Shown: positions 53,560 to 62,787, counted from the stretch's first letter. The stretch: 64,000 bases of DNA from Streptomyces pyxinae (GCF_024756275.1 NZ_JANUGQ010000002.1:62001-126000), one strand, 5' to 3'. The notes: a model not told the origin generated them from the sequence alone. Numbers and translations: made by a program.

Positions 53560-54777
53560 GTGACGGCGCCCCGGAGTTCCTCCCTGTCCCGCCGGTCGCT
53601 GCTGGGCGCCCTCGGCGCCGGCGGCGCCGGACTCGCCCTGACCGGCTGCGGAGTGCCACCCGCCCGGGTGGCCCCGGCCGACCGGGCGGGACCCGACCAC
53701 TCCACCCGCGAGCGCCGGGTGGACTTCGCCAACTGGCCGCTCTACATCGACGTCGCGGAGAGCGGTTCCGGTGACACCGCCGGTGGCGGGAGTGGCACCT
53801 CCCACCACCCCACGCTCGACGCCTTCACCCGGCGCACCGGGATCGCCGTGCGCTACCGCGAGGAGATCAACGACAACGACGAGTTCTTCGGCAAGATCGG
53901 CCCCGCCCTGATCAACCGGCAGGAGACCGGCCGCGACCTGGTGGTCGTCAGCGACTGGATGGCCGCCCGGTTCGTCCGCCTGGGCTGGGTGCAGGAGATG
54001 GACCGGGAGAAACAGCCGAACGTCGCCCGCGAGCTGGACCCGCAACTGCGCTCGCCCGCCTTCGACCGGGGGCGGCGGTGCAGTGTGCCGTGGCAGAGCG
54101 GCATCACCGGGATCGCCTACGACCGCCGGCGGCTCGGCCGCGAGATCCGCGCCACGGCCGACCTCTGGGCACCCGACCTCCGGGGCAAGGTGACCCTGCT
54201 GTCCGGGATGGACGAGGCGTTCGCCCTGCTGATGCAGGGGGGCGGGGTGGACGTCACCCGCTGGCGGGCCGACGACTTCCACCGGATGTGCGACCGGGTG
54301 GAGAGGCTGATACGGAGCCGCCACATCCGGCGGTTCACCGGCAACGACTACATCAAGGACCTGGCGGCGGGCGATGTGCTGGCCTGCCAGGCGTACTCCG
54401 GCGATGTCATCCAGCTCCGCGCCGACAACCCGGACATCGCCTTCGTCGTCCCCGAGGAGGGCGGCGAGCTGTGGGCCGAGAGCCTGGTGATCCCCGACCG
54501 GGCCCGCCACAAGGCCAACGCCGAGGCCCTGATCGACCATTACTACGAACCGGAGGTCGCCGCCCGGCTCGCCGCCTGGGTCAACTACGTCTGCCCGGTG
54601 CCCGCCGCCCGGGACGTGCTGGCCGCCTCGGACGACGCCGAGACCGCCGCGCTCGCGGAGAACCCGCTGATCTTCCCCGACACCGCCATGCGCTCCCGCC
54701 TCGCCATCGCCCGGGACATCGGGGCGGGGGAGCGCCCGGAGTTCGCCAGACGCTGGAACGCGATGGTGGGGCTGTAG
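53560..54777 (+). CDS. Polyamine-type substrate-binding lipoprotein, Tat-exported, orphan
   Basis: 405 residues. Signal: SRRSLLGALGAGGAGLALTGC has a twin-arginine motif and a lipobox (LTGC). The mature part is a PotD/PotF-like binding protein: VDFANWPLYID, TGIAVRYREEINDNDEFFGKI, VPWQSGITGIAYDR, and a late YEPEVAARLAAWVNYVCPVPAA. A His/Gly/Ser-rich insertion follows the first strand. Permease and ATPase genes are absent from both sides, so it must use a distant ABC transporter or act as a sensor. Confidence 0.88.
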   Translation: MTAPRSSSLSRRSLLGALGAGGAGLALTGCGVPPARVAPADRAGPDHSTRERRVDFANWPLYIDVAESGSGDTAGGGSGTSHHPTLDAFTRRTGIAVRYREEINDNDEFFGKIGPALINRQETGRDLVVVSDWMAARFVRLGWVQEMDREKQPNVARELDPQLRSPAFDRGRRCSVPWQSGITGIAYDRRRLGREIRATADLWAPDLRGKVTLLSGMDEAFALLMQGGGVDVTRWRADDFHRMCDRVERLIRSRHIRRFTGNDYIKDLAAGDVLACQAYSGDVIQLRADNPDIAFVVPEEGGELWAESLVIPDRARHKANAEALIDHYYEPEVAARLAAWVNYVCPVPAARDVLAASDDAETAALAENPLIFPDTAMRSRLAIARDIGAGERPEFARRWNAMVGL

Positions 54778-54825
54778 CGGCCGTACGGGTGCCCGGGCGG
54801 GGCCCACTGGCGCCCGGACGGGGAT

Positions 54826-54976
54826 CCGCGCCGGGGTACGGAGCCGTTCGCGCGTGCCCGGGTACGGGCGCCGCCCCTCGCGAGCCGGAGATGCCCGCCC
54901 CCGCGTGCTCGGGTACGGGCCCGCCGCCCGCGTCCCGGGTACGGGCCTGCCTCCGCGTGCCGGGGTACGGACCCGG
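54826..54976. repeat. Degenerate CGGGTACGG repeats, five copies
   Basis: CGGGGTACGG or CGGGTACGG recurs five times at about 25-45-base spacing, each usually preceded by CGCG. Each contains a GTAC core. Confidence 0.6.
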
Positions 54977-55081
54977 GGCCAATGAACTCCCGGTGCGCGC
55001 CGCCCCGCGGCTGCGGGAGGCGCTCCGCCTCGTCCCCGTACAGCCGGGCGAGGCGCCGGGCCTCGGCCCTGACGCCGACGG

Positions 55082-55126
55082 CCCGCATGACCCGCATGAC
55101 CCGCATGACCCGCATGACCCGCATGA
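55082..55126. repeat. 9-bp tandem repeat, 5 copies
   Basis: CCCGCATGA repeated five times exactly. In one frame it reads TRM repeats and on the other strand MRV repeats. Confidence 0.95.
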
Positions 55127-55332
55127 CCCGCCACGCCCGGGCGCCGTACCCCGCCGGGCGCCCCGGCGAACCGGCTCGCCTCATGGGCGCCCGCGAATTC
55201 CGGACAGCCCCGCAGGCAACCGGTACCGGCGCGCCGGGGAACCCCGCCCGCCCCACCGCCGGGCCTCCGCCCCGGCGAGTCCGCTGGTACGGGCTGGGCC
55301 GGCGGGACCGGGTGCCCCTGGGTGGCGGGGGC

Positions 55333-55971
55333 TCAGTCCGCCGCCGGCAGCCCCGCCCGCAGCAGGGCGAAGGCGTGGTCGGCGTCCGCCACCGCCTCGG
55401 GGTGGACCTCACCGGCCGGGCGGCCGGCCGCGAGGCGCTCCCAGTTGGCCGTCGCCAGGACGCGTTGGGTGGCGACGATCTGGCCCGCCAGCAGGGCGGC
55501 CGTCACCGCGCGCGGCGCACCGCCCAGGGCGTCCGCCAGGGAGTGGGCCAGCGCCTCCTCGGACTGGGCGAGGTGGGCGCCGAGACGCGCCACCAGGCCC
55601 GGCGTGGAGTGGACCAGCCGGTGGAAGGCGAGGACGTCCTGGTCGTCGTTGAGCCCGGTGATCGGGTCCCGGGCGGCCAGCCCCGCCAGGAAGTGCCGGT
55701 GCAGCGCGTCGACCGCCGCCGCCCCGGAGGCGCACCCCGCGACCACCGAGGCGCTCTCCGTCAGATGGTCGGCGAGTCGGTGCACCACCAGGTCTTCCTT
55801 GGTGGGGAAGTAGGCGAACAGCGTCGGCTTGGACACCTCGGCGGCCGCCGCGACGTCCACCACCGACACCTGGTCGAAACCGCGCTCCAGGAAGAGCGCG
55901 ATGGCCCGCTCCGAGATGGTCATCCGTGTGCGCTGCTTCTTGCGTTCCCGCAGCCCTGCCGACGCCTCCAT
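55333..55971 (-). CDS. TetR-family regulator
   Basis: 212 residues. ERAIALFLERGFDQVSVVDVA and VSKPTLFAYFPTKEDLVVHRL are the helix-turn-helix and its following helix. The ligand domain resembles those of efflux or redox-linked TetRs but is not diagnostic. The upstream perfect inverted repeat at 56141-56168 may be its operator, although it lies 170 bases from the start. No target gene is adjacent on the other strand. Confidence 0.88.
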   Translation of the reverse strand: MEASAGLRERKKQRTRMTISERAIALFLERGFDQVSVVDVAAAAEVSKPTLFAYFPTKEDLVVHRLADHLTESASVVAGCASGAAAVDALHRHFLAGLAARDPITGLNDDQDVLAFHRLVHSTPGLVARLGAHLAQSEEALAHSLADALGGAPRAVTAALLAGQIVATQRVLATANWERLAAGRPAGEVHPEAVADADHAFALLRAGLPAAD

Positions 55972-56432
55972 GCCCGCAGGCTAGCACCGGGCTTACCGGG
56001 TCAAGGACCTGACCGGGGCAGCTCGGAGCCGTATGCATTTCGGCCATGTGATGTCATCGCGATCGTGACCCTTCCGCCGTGACGGCTGTGCGGTGCCGCC
56101 CGGCGGCCGGGCGGCGGAGACTGACCCGATCAGCTTAAGTGAACCGAGTAAAGAAAGTGACTCGGTTCGCTGAATTCACCCGCAAGAGTGCTGTTGGCAC
56201 CGCCCGGCGCCCGCAGTCGCCCGGCCGGGCCGGGGCCCTCGCGGCCCGGTAGTCACCCGGCCGTGCCGAGCCCTCCGGGCCCGGCGGTCCGCCCGTGGGT
56301 CGCCGCGTCCGGCCCGGGGTCCCCGGCGGTCCCGTCGGCCGGCCGCCACCGAGCCGGGGCTGGAGCCGGGTGCCCCGAGGTCCGCCGGGCGTGCCCGGAA
56401 GTGCCCCCGCTGCGGCGCCGGGGGAACGGCCG
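55972..56432. other. Gap between two TetR genes
   Basis: About 460 bases on the 5' side of the TetR gene at 55971 and the 3' side of the one at 56433. Its middle (56125-56175) is AT-rich and carries the inverted repeat at 56141-56168. The rest is GC-rich sequence without a coding signal. Confidence 0.45.
56141..56168. promoter_or_regulatory. Perfect 9-bp inverted repeat
   Basis: GAACCGAGT (56141-56149) and ACTCGGTTC (56160-56168) with a 10-base purine-rich spacer, flanked by TCAGC (56130-56134) and GCTGA (56169-56173). Likely operator or terminator. Confidence 0.55.
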
Positions 56433-57425
56433 TCAGTCCCCGGGCGGGCGGCCGCAGGGGCAGGAGTCCGGGCAGGACGGGCAGCCGGGGTGGGAGCCCG
56501 GGCCCAGCAGCGCCGTCAGGGCGGCGTGCAACTGGCGGTGCAGGGTGTCCTCCGGGGCGGTGGACAGGGCGGGTAGCTGGATGACCTTCCGCATCAGGCT
56601 GATGCCCAGCAGCCAGGCTGCCAGCAGCTCGGCGCGGAGCTCCGGATCGGGGCCGTCCAGCCGCTGGGCGAAGCGCTCGGAGAACACCCCCGCCAACTCG
56701 TTCCGGAACCGGCAGGCCTCCTCGCTGCGGCCGGGGGAGCGGAGCACCGCCAGCACCGGATGCGGTATCTCCTCGTTGGGGGCACCGCTGGTGACGAAGT
56801 CGCTGATCCACGCGGCGACCTCGTCGAGCGGGGTCTCCAGCAGCGGGTCGAAGATGGCGGTGTCCCGGGAGACCGCGGCGAACAGGGCCTCCTTGGAGCC
56901 GAAGTAGCGGTAGACCAGCGCCGCGTCCACCCCCGCGTCGCGCGCGATGTCCCTGATTCCCGTGCCGTCGTAGCCGAACTGGCCGAAACGCAGCGAGGCC
57001 GCCCCCAGCAGCGCGCTCCGGGTGCCCGCCGCGCTCCGTTTGCCCGGCCCGGCGCGCCGGGCGTCCCCCGGGTGCCCCGGAGGGCAGCCGTCCGGGCCGT
57101 CGTGGTGCCCGCCGGGACCTGCCGGTCCCGCCGGGCCGGACTCGGCGCACCCGGGGCCGGGCTGTTCCGGTCCGGGGCACCCGGCTGCCCCGGAATCCCC
57201 GGCCGCCGGGTGTTTCGTGTCCGGGCGCCGGCGCCCCGCCCGGGGCCCGGATGCCTTCTCCCCGGCGGACGCGGCGGGTGTCGTACCGTCCGTTCCGCCC
57301 GAGCCGGCCTCGGCCGGAGGAGCGCCGGCCGCGTCCGGCCCGCGCCGGTCCGTGCCCTCCGCGCCGGCCCGGTGGGAGCCCGCCCGGCGCGCACCGGCCG
57401 CTTCTTCCGTCCTCGATCCGCTCAT
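56433..57425 (-). CDS. TetR-family regulator with long disordered N-terminus and Cys-rich tail
   Basis: 330 residues if started at ATG 57425; an upstream start would add 24. The first 125 residues are Gly/Pro/Ala/Asp-rich low complexity. The TetR domain then begins: SALLGAASLRFGQFGYDGTGI, DIARDAGVDAALVYRYFGSKEALF. The C-terminus ends in CPSCPDSCPCG, four cysteines within eleven residues, which could bind metal or sense oxidants. It is divergent from the UDP-glucose dehydrogenase gene, and direct repeats in between could be its site. A real start nearer the domain cannot be excluded. Confidence 0.8.
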   Translation of the reverse strand: MSGSRTEEAAGARRAGSHRAGAEGTDRRGPDAAGAPPAEAGSGGTDGTTPAASAGEKASGPRAGRRRPDTKHPAAGDSGAAGCPGPEQPGPGCAESGPAGPAGPGGHHDGPDGCPPGHPGDARRAGPGKRSAAGTRSALLGAASLRFGQFGYDGTGIRDIARDAGVDAALVYRYFGSKEALFAAVSRDTAIFDPLLETPLDEVAAWISDFVTSGAPNEEIPHPVLAVLRSPGRSEEACRFRNELAGVFSERFAQRLDGPDPELRAELLAAWLLGISLMRKVIQLPALSTAPEDTLHRQLHAALTALLGPGSHPGCPSCPDSCPCGRPPGD

Positions 57426-57493
57426 CTCTCGTACCCCTGCCTCGGTTGGTGGTTCAGCGGGACATGGTCCTCGTTCCCGCTCGTGTCCGGAAG

Positions 57494-57547
57494 TCATCGG
57501 TCGTTGTCATCAATCGTTGACTGGCTGACATGGCACAGGCATACAGT
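57494..57547. promoter_or_regulatory. Direct repeats and promoter before the sugar dehydrogenase
   Basis: TCATCGGTCGTTG (57494-57506) is followed directly by TCATCAATCGTTG (57507-57519). TTGACT at 57517-57522 with CATACA at 57540-57545 (17-base spacer) could be the promoter. A TetR bound on the repeats would cover the -35. Confidence 0.5.
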
Positions 57548-57591
57548 CACATCACCGCTGTCTGATCGATCGTCGGAACAGGTGATGACCC

Positions 57592-58938
57592 ATGCTCCAT
57601 GTCTCTGACCACCATGGCTCCCAGGACCGCCACGACGCTCGGGTCGTCGTGATCGGCACCGGTTATGTGGGCCTGACCACCGGCGCCTGCCTCGCCTCGC
57701 TGGGACACCGGGTGGTGTGCGCGGACGCCGACTCCGGGAAGGTCGAACGCCTGAGCCGGGGCCAGGTGGACATTCTCGAACCGGGCCTGCCGGAACTCGT
57801 CGCGGACGGACTCGCCACCGGTCGGCTGGTCTTCACCGGCGACACCGTCTCCGCCGTACGCGAGGCGGAGGTGGTCTTCCTCTGCCTGCCGACCCCCATG
57901 GGGCTGGGCGGGGCCGCCGACCTGGCCGCGGTGGAGGCCGTCGCCGGTCAGGTCCGGCACGAGCTGCCGGACGGTTGTGTGGTGGCCAACAAGTCCACGG
58001 TGCCGGTGGGCACTTCAGGACGGGTCGCCGCGCTGCTGGGGCGGCCGGACGTGGCGGTGGTGAGCAATCCCGAGTTCCTCCGCGAGGGACGCGCGGTGCA
58101 CGACTTCCTGCACCCCGACCGTATCGTCGTCGGTGGGGCGCCGGAGGCCGTCGAGCGGGTGGCCGCGCTGTACGGGACGCTCGGCGCCCCGCTGGTGCGC
58201 ACCGACGCCGCCAGCGCCGAACTCGCCAAGTACGCCGCCAACTTCTTTCTCGCCATGAAGCTGTCCTTCGCCAACAACCTGGCGACTCTGTGCGAGAGCT
58301 TCGGTGCCGACATCGCCGATGTCACCGCCGCAATCGGCCAGGACCCGCGCATCGGCTCCGCCTTCCTCCAGCCGGGGCCCGGCTGGGGCGGTTCCTGCCT
58401 GCCGAAGGACACCCATGCCCTGCTCTCGGTCTGCGAGGCGGCCGGCATCGACTTCCCGCTGCTGCGCGCCACCATCGACACCAACGTCGCCCACCAGGAG
58501 CGGCTCGTGGAGCGGGTGGTGGCCGATCTCGTCCCCGCCGGCGGCTCACCGGCCGGCGCCAGGCTGGCCCTCTTCGGCCTGACCTTCAAGGCCGGCACCT
58601 CCGACCTGCGCGACTCGCCGGCGCTGGCGGTCGCCCGGGCTCTGCGCGACCTCGGTATCGAACTGGTCGCGTACGACCCCGCGTTGAGCGCCACCCGGCC
58701 GGACCTGACCGACCTGCTGACCCTGGCGGACGATCCGCTCAGCGCGGCCGACGGGGCCGCCGCCTGCCTGATCCTCACCGAGTGGCCGGAGTTCCGCGAC
58801 CTCGACTGGGAGGCGGTCGCCGCCCGGATGGACGGGCGTACCGTGCACGACTTCCGCAACCTGCTCGACCCGGACCGGCTGGAGCGCGCCGGCCTCGTCC
58901 GGCAGAGCATCGGCCGCCCGTACGCCCTCACCGGCTGA
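57592..58938 (+). CDS. UDP-glucose 6-dehydrogenase family
   Basis: 448 residues. VVVIGTGYVGLTTGACLASLGH is the NAD motif, SNPEFLREGRAV and AKYAANFFLAMKLSFANN carry conserved Glu, Lys and Asn, and GWGGSCLPKD has the catalytic Cys. GLTFKAGTSDLRDSPAL confirms the UDP-sugar C-terminal domain. All key residues are present, so it should oxidise UDP-glucose to UDP-glucuronate (GDP-mannose or UDP-ManNAc cannot be excluded). AGGTG precedes ATG 57592. Confidence 0.92.
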   Translation: MLHVSDHHGSQDRHDARVVVIGTGYVGLTTGACLASLGHRVVCADADSGKVERLSRGQVDILEPGLPELVADGLATGRLVFTGDTVSAVREAEVVFLCLPTPMGLGGAADLAAVEAVAGQVRHELPDGCVVANKSTVPVGTSGRVAALLGRPDVAVVSNPEFLREGRAVHDFLHPDRIVVGGAPEAVERVAALYGTLGAPLVRTDAASAELAKYAANFFLAMKLSFANNLATLCESFGADIADVTAAIGQDPRIGSAFLQPGPGWGGSCLPKDTHALLSVCEAAGIDFPLLRATIDTNVAHQERLVERVVADLVPAGGSPAGARLALFGLTFKAGTSDLRDSPALAVARALRDLGIELVAYDPALSATRPDLTDLLTLADDPLSAADGAAACLILTEWPEFRDLDWEAVAARMDGRTVHDFRNLLDPDRLERAGLVRQSIGRPYALTG

Positions 58939-59222
58939 CGACCGCCGCGTCCCCGGGCGCGACCCGAAGCCCGGCCCGGGTCGCCGTGTACCCCGCCGCG
59001 ACCCGGCGCCCGGCCCGGGGCCGTACACCCTCGTGCCCGGGGCCGCACCGCGTCCGCCCGGGGCCGTACATCCCCGCGTCCGGGGTCGCGGTTCCCCGTC
59101 CCGCGACACCCCCGCGCCCCCCCCCGCGACACCTCATGACACTCATGACGACTTACCACACCTCACCACACCTCACAGCCGGACATGACATGACCGGACC
59201 CGAGCCAGAAAGGTCTCTCCCC
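58939..59222. other. Degenerate GC repeats between sugar genes
   Basis: About 280 bases with recurring CCGGGGCCGTACA-like and GCGACCCGGCGCCCGG-like units, then a C/A-rich leader with CACCTCACCACACCTCACA direct repeats (about 59156-59180) before the glycosyltransferase. No gene. Confidence 0.5.
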
Positions 59223-60473
59223 ATGCGGGTTCTGTGCACCACGACCGGAAGCCCCTCGCACGGCCGTGCCCAACTTCCGCTGCTCCGCGCCCTGGCGGCC
59301 GCCGGACACGAAGTACGGGTGCTCACCACCTCCGACCTCGTGCCGTTGTTCCGCCACGACGACTTCCAGGTCGAACCGTCCCTCCCCGACTTCTCGCCGG
59401 GCGCCCTGCTCGGAAAGGACGGTGACGACGACGATGCCGCGCCCGGCTCGGCCCTTGCCGCCCTGGCGGACCTGAAGCCGGAGGAGCAGCGGGAGGCGCT
59501 GATGCCGCTGATGGCCAAGGCGCTCTCCGGGCCGCTGGCGAAGCTGATGTACGAGGCCATCGCCCCGGTGGCGCGGGAGTACCGGCCCCATCTCGCCCTT
59601 CGCGACGGCATGGACCTCGGCACCGTCCTCATCGGCGAGGAACTGGGCATCCCGCACCTGCCCACCCCCTCCGGCGCCAACAATCTCCTCGACCCCGCCA
59701 CCCTGCTCGACGGCCTGAACGAGGTACGCGCGGAACTGGGCCTGCCCATACAGGACGACCCGCTCTCCGTGGTCGCCCACGGCCGGGTGGACTACGTACC
59801 TGCCGCCTTCTCCTTCGCCCGGCACATGCCCGCCCCGCTCGCCTACCGCCAGACCGTGGAGGTGGAGCGCTCCTCGATCCTCCCCGACTGGTTCGCCGAA
59901 CTCCCCACCGACCGGCCGCTGGTGTGGGCCGCCATCGGCACCGCGCTGCCGATGATCCAGAAGCAGCGGGAGGAGGGGAAGCAGGAGGAGCTGCCGTTCG
60001 AGATGCCGGACCCGGTCAAGTCGCTCCGTATCATCCTGGACGCGGCGGCCGAACTGACCGAGTGCACCGTGGTGGTCGCCACCTCCGGACTGCCCGTGTC
60101 CGACGCCGGCCTGCCCTCCCATGTGCGGCTGACCGAGTGGCTGCCGCAGCCCCTGGTGCTGGAGACCGCCGACCTGTTCCTCACCCACGGCGGCTTCAAC
60201 AGCGTCCGGGAAGCGCTGCGCACCGCCACGCCGATGGTCGTCCTGCCGCACTTCGGCGACCAGTTCGCCAACGCCGAGCGCGTCGCGGAACTCGGCTTCG
60301 GCCGCGGGGTCACCGACTTCACCCCTGACGCGGTGGCCGCCGCCTGCCGCGCCGTGCTGGCCGACGAGCGGGCCGGCCAGGTCGCCCGCCGGGCCCGGCT
60401 GGAGATGCTGACACTCCCGGACGTCGCGACCGCGGTCACCGACCTGGAGCGGCTCGCCGGAGTCACCACGTGA
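59223..60473 (+). CDS. GT1-family glycosyltransferase (MGT/erythromycin type)
   Basis: 416 residues of the GT-B fold. N-terminal domain MRVLCTTTGSPSHGRAQLPLL with the usual acceptor-site start; C-terminal nucleotide-sugar site LTHGGFNSVREALRTATPMVVLPHFGDQFANAERV, the HGG and DQ features of macrolide and UGT-like enzymes. Between them is a long Glu/Lys-rich loop. Given the preceding dehydrogenase, UDP-glucuronate is the likely donor. AAAGG precedes ATG 59223; the stop overlaps the exporter start as GTGA. Confidence 0.88.
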   Translation: MRVLCTTTGSPSHGRAQLPLLRALAAAGHEVRVLTTSDLVPLFRHDDFQVEPSLPDFSPGALLGKDGDDDDAAPGSALAALADLKPEEQREALMPLMAKALSGPLAKLMYEAIAPVAREYRPHLALRDGMDLGTVLIGEELGIPHLPTPSGANNLLDPATLLDGLNEVRAELGLPIQDDPLSVVAHGRVDYVPAAFSFARHMPAPLAYRQTVEVERSSILPDWFAELPTDRPLVWAAIGTALPMIQKQREEGKQEELPFEMPDPVKSLRIILDAAAELTECTVVVATSGLPVSDAGLPSHVRLTEWLPQPLVLETADLFLTHGGFNSVREALRTATPMVVLPHFGDQFANAERVAELGFGRGVTDFTPDAVAAACRAVLADERAGQVARRARLEMLTLPDVATAVTDLERLAGVTT

Positions 60474-62107
60474 CCTCTGCGGACGCGGTCCGCCGGGACC
60501 CCCGCCGGCCGGAGGGGGACCCGGCGGATCCCGGTGCGCGGCTGACCCACCGCCAGGTGATGACCGTCATGTCCGGGCTGATGCTGGGCATGTTCCTGGG
60601 GGCGCTCGACCAGACCGTGGTCTCCGCCGCGCTGCGCACCGTCGCGGACGACCTGCACGGGCTGACCGCGCAGGCCTGGGTGACCACCGCGTATCTGATC
60701 ACCGGCACCATCTCCACCCCGCTCTACGGCAAGCTCTCCGACATCCACGGCCGCCGGGTGGTCTACGTCTGGGCCATCGTCCTGTTCACGGCCGGTTCGC
60801 TGCTCTGCGCCTGCGCCACCTCCATCCACCAACTCGCCGTCTTCCGGGGCATCCAGGGCCTGGGCGGCGGCGGACTGATGTCGCTGGCCATGACGGTGAT
60901 CGCGGACATCACCTCGCCCCGCGAACGGGGCCGGTACCAGGGCTGGTTCATGGCGGTCTTCGGCGGCTCCAGCATCATCGGGCCGGTGATCGGAGGGGTG
61001 TTCGCGGGTGCCGGGACGCTGCTCGGGATCACCGGCTGGCGCTGGATCTTCCTGATCAACGTGCCGCTGGCGGCGGTCGCGCTCGCCGTCATCGTCCGGG
61101 TGCTGCGCCGGCTGCCCCATCAACCCGTGCCACACCGGCTGGACTACGGGGGTGCCGCCGCCCTCGCCGTCGGAGTGGTGCCGCTGCTCGTCGTCGCCGA
61201 ACAGGGCCGCGCCTGGGGCTGGGTGTCTCCGGTGACCCTCGCCCTCGGCGTCCTCGGGGTCGTGGGTCTGGTCGCGTTCGTGCTCGTCGAGCGGCGGATG
61301 GGGGAGGCGGCGCTGCTGCCGCTCCAGCTGTTCCGTGTCCGCAGCTTCCGCCTCGGCACGCTGCTCCACTTCGGCATGGCCATCGGCATGTTCGGCGCGA
61401 TGACCACGCTTCCGCTCTATCTCCAGCTGGCCAAGGGCATGTCACCGATGAGCGCCGGTCTCGCCCTGCTGCCCACCACGGTGGCGAATGTCGCCGTCAC
61501 CCTGACGGTGGGCCGGCTGCTCGCCCGTACCGGACGGGTGAAACCCTGTCTGGTGGCGGGCATCGGCTGCTTCACCGCCGCCCTGCTGGTCTTCGCCACG
61601 CTCCGGGCGGACAGCCCGCTGTGGTACGTCTCCGTCGGCCTGGTCCTCATGGGCGCGGGCCTGGGTGCCTCGCTGCAGAGCATGACGACCCTGGCCCAGT
61701 CGGAGGTGCCCCGCTCGGACATGGGGGCCGCCACCGCCGCGGTCAACTTCTTCCGCTCCAACGGCGGTACGGTCGGCGCCGCCGCCTTCCTGTCGGTGCT
61801 GTTCTCGCTCGCGGGCACCTGGATCAGCGAACGGCTCGCCACCGCCCTCCGGGACGGCCCGGTGCGCCGGCTGGCCGAGGAGCCGGAGAACGCGCGGCTG
61901 CTGAGCGGGGTGCTGCGCCCGGACGGCGGGGTCGATCTGGAGGACTCCGCCTTTCTCCGGGACCTGCCCGCGCCACTGGCCCGGCCCTTCCTGGAGGGGT
62001 ACGTCAGCGCCATGCAGGTGGCGTTCCTGGCCGGGGCCGCGGTGACTCTGCTGGCCTTCCTGGTCGCCGTCAGCCGGGTGCCCGATCTGCGGCTGTCGGA
62101 CGAGTGA
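60470..62107 (+). CDS. DHA2 (EmrB/QacA) family MFS exporter
   Basis: 545 residues, 14 predicted membrane helices. LDQTVVSAALRTVADDL and GKLSDIHGRRVVYVWAI are DHA2 motifs (TM1 and motif A); GPVIGGVF resembles motif C of antiporters. GTG 60470 overlaps the glycosyltransferase stop, so the exporter is made with the transferase and may export its product. The terminator is 30 bases downstream. Confidence 0.92.
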   Translation: MTSADAVRRDPRRPEGDPADPGARLTHRQVMTVMSGLMLGMFLGALDQTVVSAALRTVADDLHGLTAQAWVTTAYLITGTISTPLYGKLSDIHGRRVVYVWAIVLFTAGSLLCACATSIHQLAVFRGIQGLGGGGLMSLAMTVIADITSPRERGRYQGWFMAVFGGSSIIGPVIGGVFAGAGTLLGITGWRWIFLINVPLAAVALAVIVRVLRRLPHQPVPHRLDYGGAAALAVGVVPLLVVAEQGRAWGWVSPVTLALGVLGVVGLVAFVLVERRMGEAALLPLQLFRVRSFRLGTLLHFGMAIGMFGAMTTLPLYLQLAKGMSPMSAGLALLPTTVANVAVTLTVGRLLARTGRVKPCLVAGIGCFTAALLVFATLRADSPLWYVSVGLVLMGAGLGASLQSMTTLAQSEVPRSDMGAATAAVNFFRSNGGTVGAAAFLSVLFSLAGTWISERLATALRDGPVRRLAEEPENARLLSGVLRPDGGVDLEDSAFLRDLPAPLARPFLEGYVSAMQVAFLAGAAVTLLAFLVAVSRVPDLRLSDE

Positions 62108-62136
62108 GCGGCCGCTGACGAGGAAGGGGAACGGCA

Positions 62137-62166
62137 GGGGGCGGGGTCCTGATGGACCCCGCCCCC
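62137..62166 (+). terminator. Terminator of the sugar/export operon
   Basis: A perfect 13-bp GC stem (62137-62149 with 62154-62166) and TGAT loop, 30 bases past the stop. Confidence 0.85.
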
Positions 62167-62379
62167 TCGTCCGGTGTCCCCTCCGTGAGCGGCCCCGGCC
62201 TCCGACCCTCCCGGCCGGGTCGGGACCGCGCGGCCGGGAGGGTCGATCTTCCCCGCACCTCCGGCAGAGGCCCGGGGGGCCCGGCACCGGAGGCGTTCCC
62301 CGGCAGGGGCGGGGGCGGGGGCGGGGGCAGGGGCAGGGCTCGGGTCGGTCCGGGCTCGGGTCCGGCACCGGGCCGGGAT

Positions 62380-62724
62380 TCACCGCGTCCCGGCGCCGCC
62401 GTTCTCCGGCGTGTCCGCGCCGGACCCACCGGTGCGGGGCGAGGCCCCCTGCAGACGGTCGATCATGCGGGACGCCTCGGCCTTGGTGAGCGTCTCGGGG
62501 ACATCCTCGCCCGCCTCGCGGGCCAGGGTGCGCAGATAGCTCAGCTGGGGGCCGGTGGCGGGCTCGTCGCCGGTCACCCACTCCTCGACGTCCTTGCGGG
62601 GATTCTCCCCGGCCCCGCCGTTCGCTCCGCCGGCGTCCCTCGTTCCGCCCGCGTCGTTCGTGCTGCCCGGGCCGTTCGGGCCGTCCGTGTTGTGCGTATC
62701 GCTCATGTCACTCATGTCACTCAT
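62380..62724 (-). CDS. DUF3072-containing small protein
   Basis: 114 residues. The N-terminal 45 residues are Gly/Asn/Asp-rich and start with MSDMSDMSD, so the true start may be any of the three ATGs (62724, 62715, 62706). The DUF3072 core is ATGPQLSYLRTLAREAGEDV followed by LTKAEASRMIDRLQ. DUF3072 proteins are small, soluble and of unknown function. Confidence 0.85.
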   Translation of the reverse strand: MSDMSDMSDTHNTDGPNGPGSTNDAGGTRDAGGANGGAGENPRKDVEEWVTGDEPATGPQLSYLRTLAREAGEDVPETLTKAEASRMIDRLQGASPRTGGSGADTPENGGAGTR

Positions 62725-62787
62725 GGGGACCGATTACCCCGCATCGCCCGGAGGACCCCCACCCCGCCGAGCCCGGAACCGGCCCCC

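Larger units (their letters stand above)
54778..55332. other. Repeat-rich gap without a clear gene
   Basis: About 550 bases. It contains degenerate CGGGTACGG repeats (54826-54976) and the 9-bp array at 55082-55126. A minus-strand frame through the array has good third-position bias for about 40 codons (ARRLARLYGDEAERLPQ) but no credible limits. I do not call a gene. Confidence 0.4.

Noticed and set aside
54585..55412. Minus-strand frame through the 9-bp repeat as a gene
   Set aside because: It overlaps the lipoprotein gene and the TetR gene, and only about 40 codons look biased; no start with ribosome binding site.
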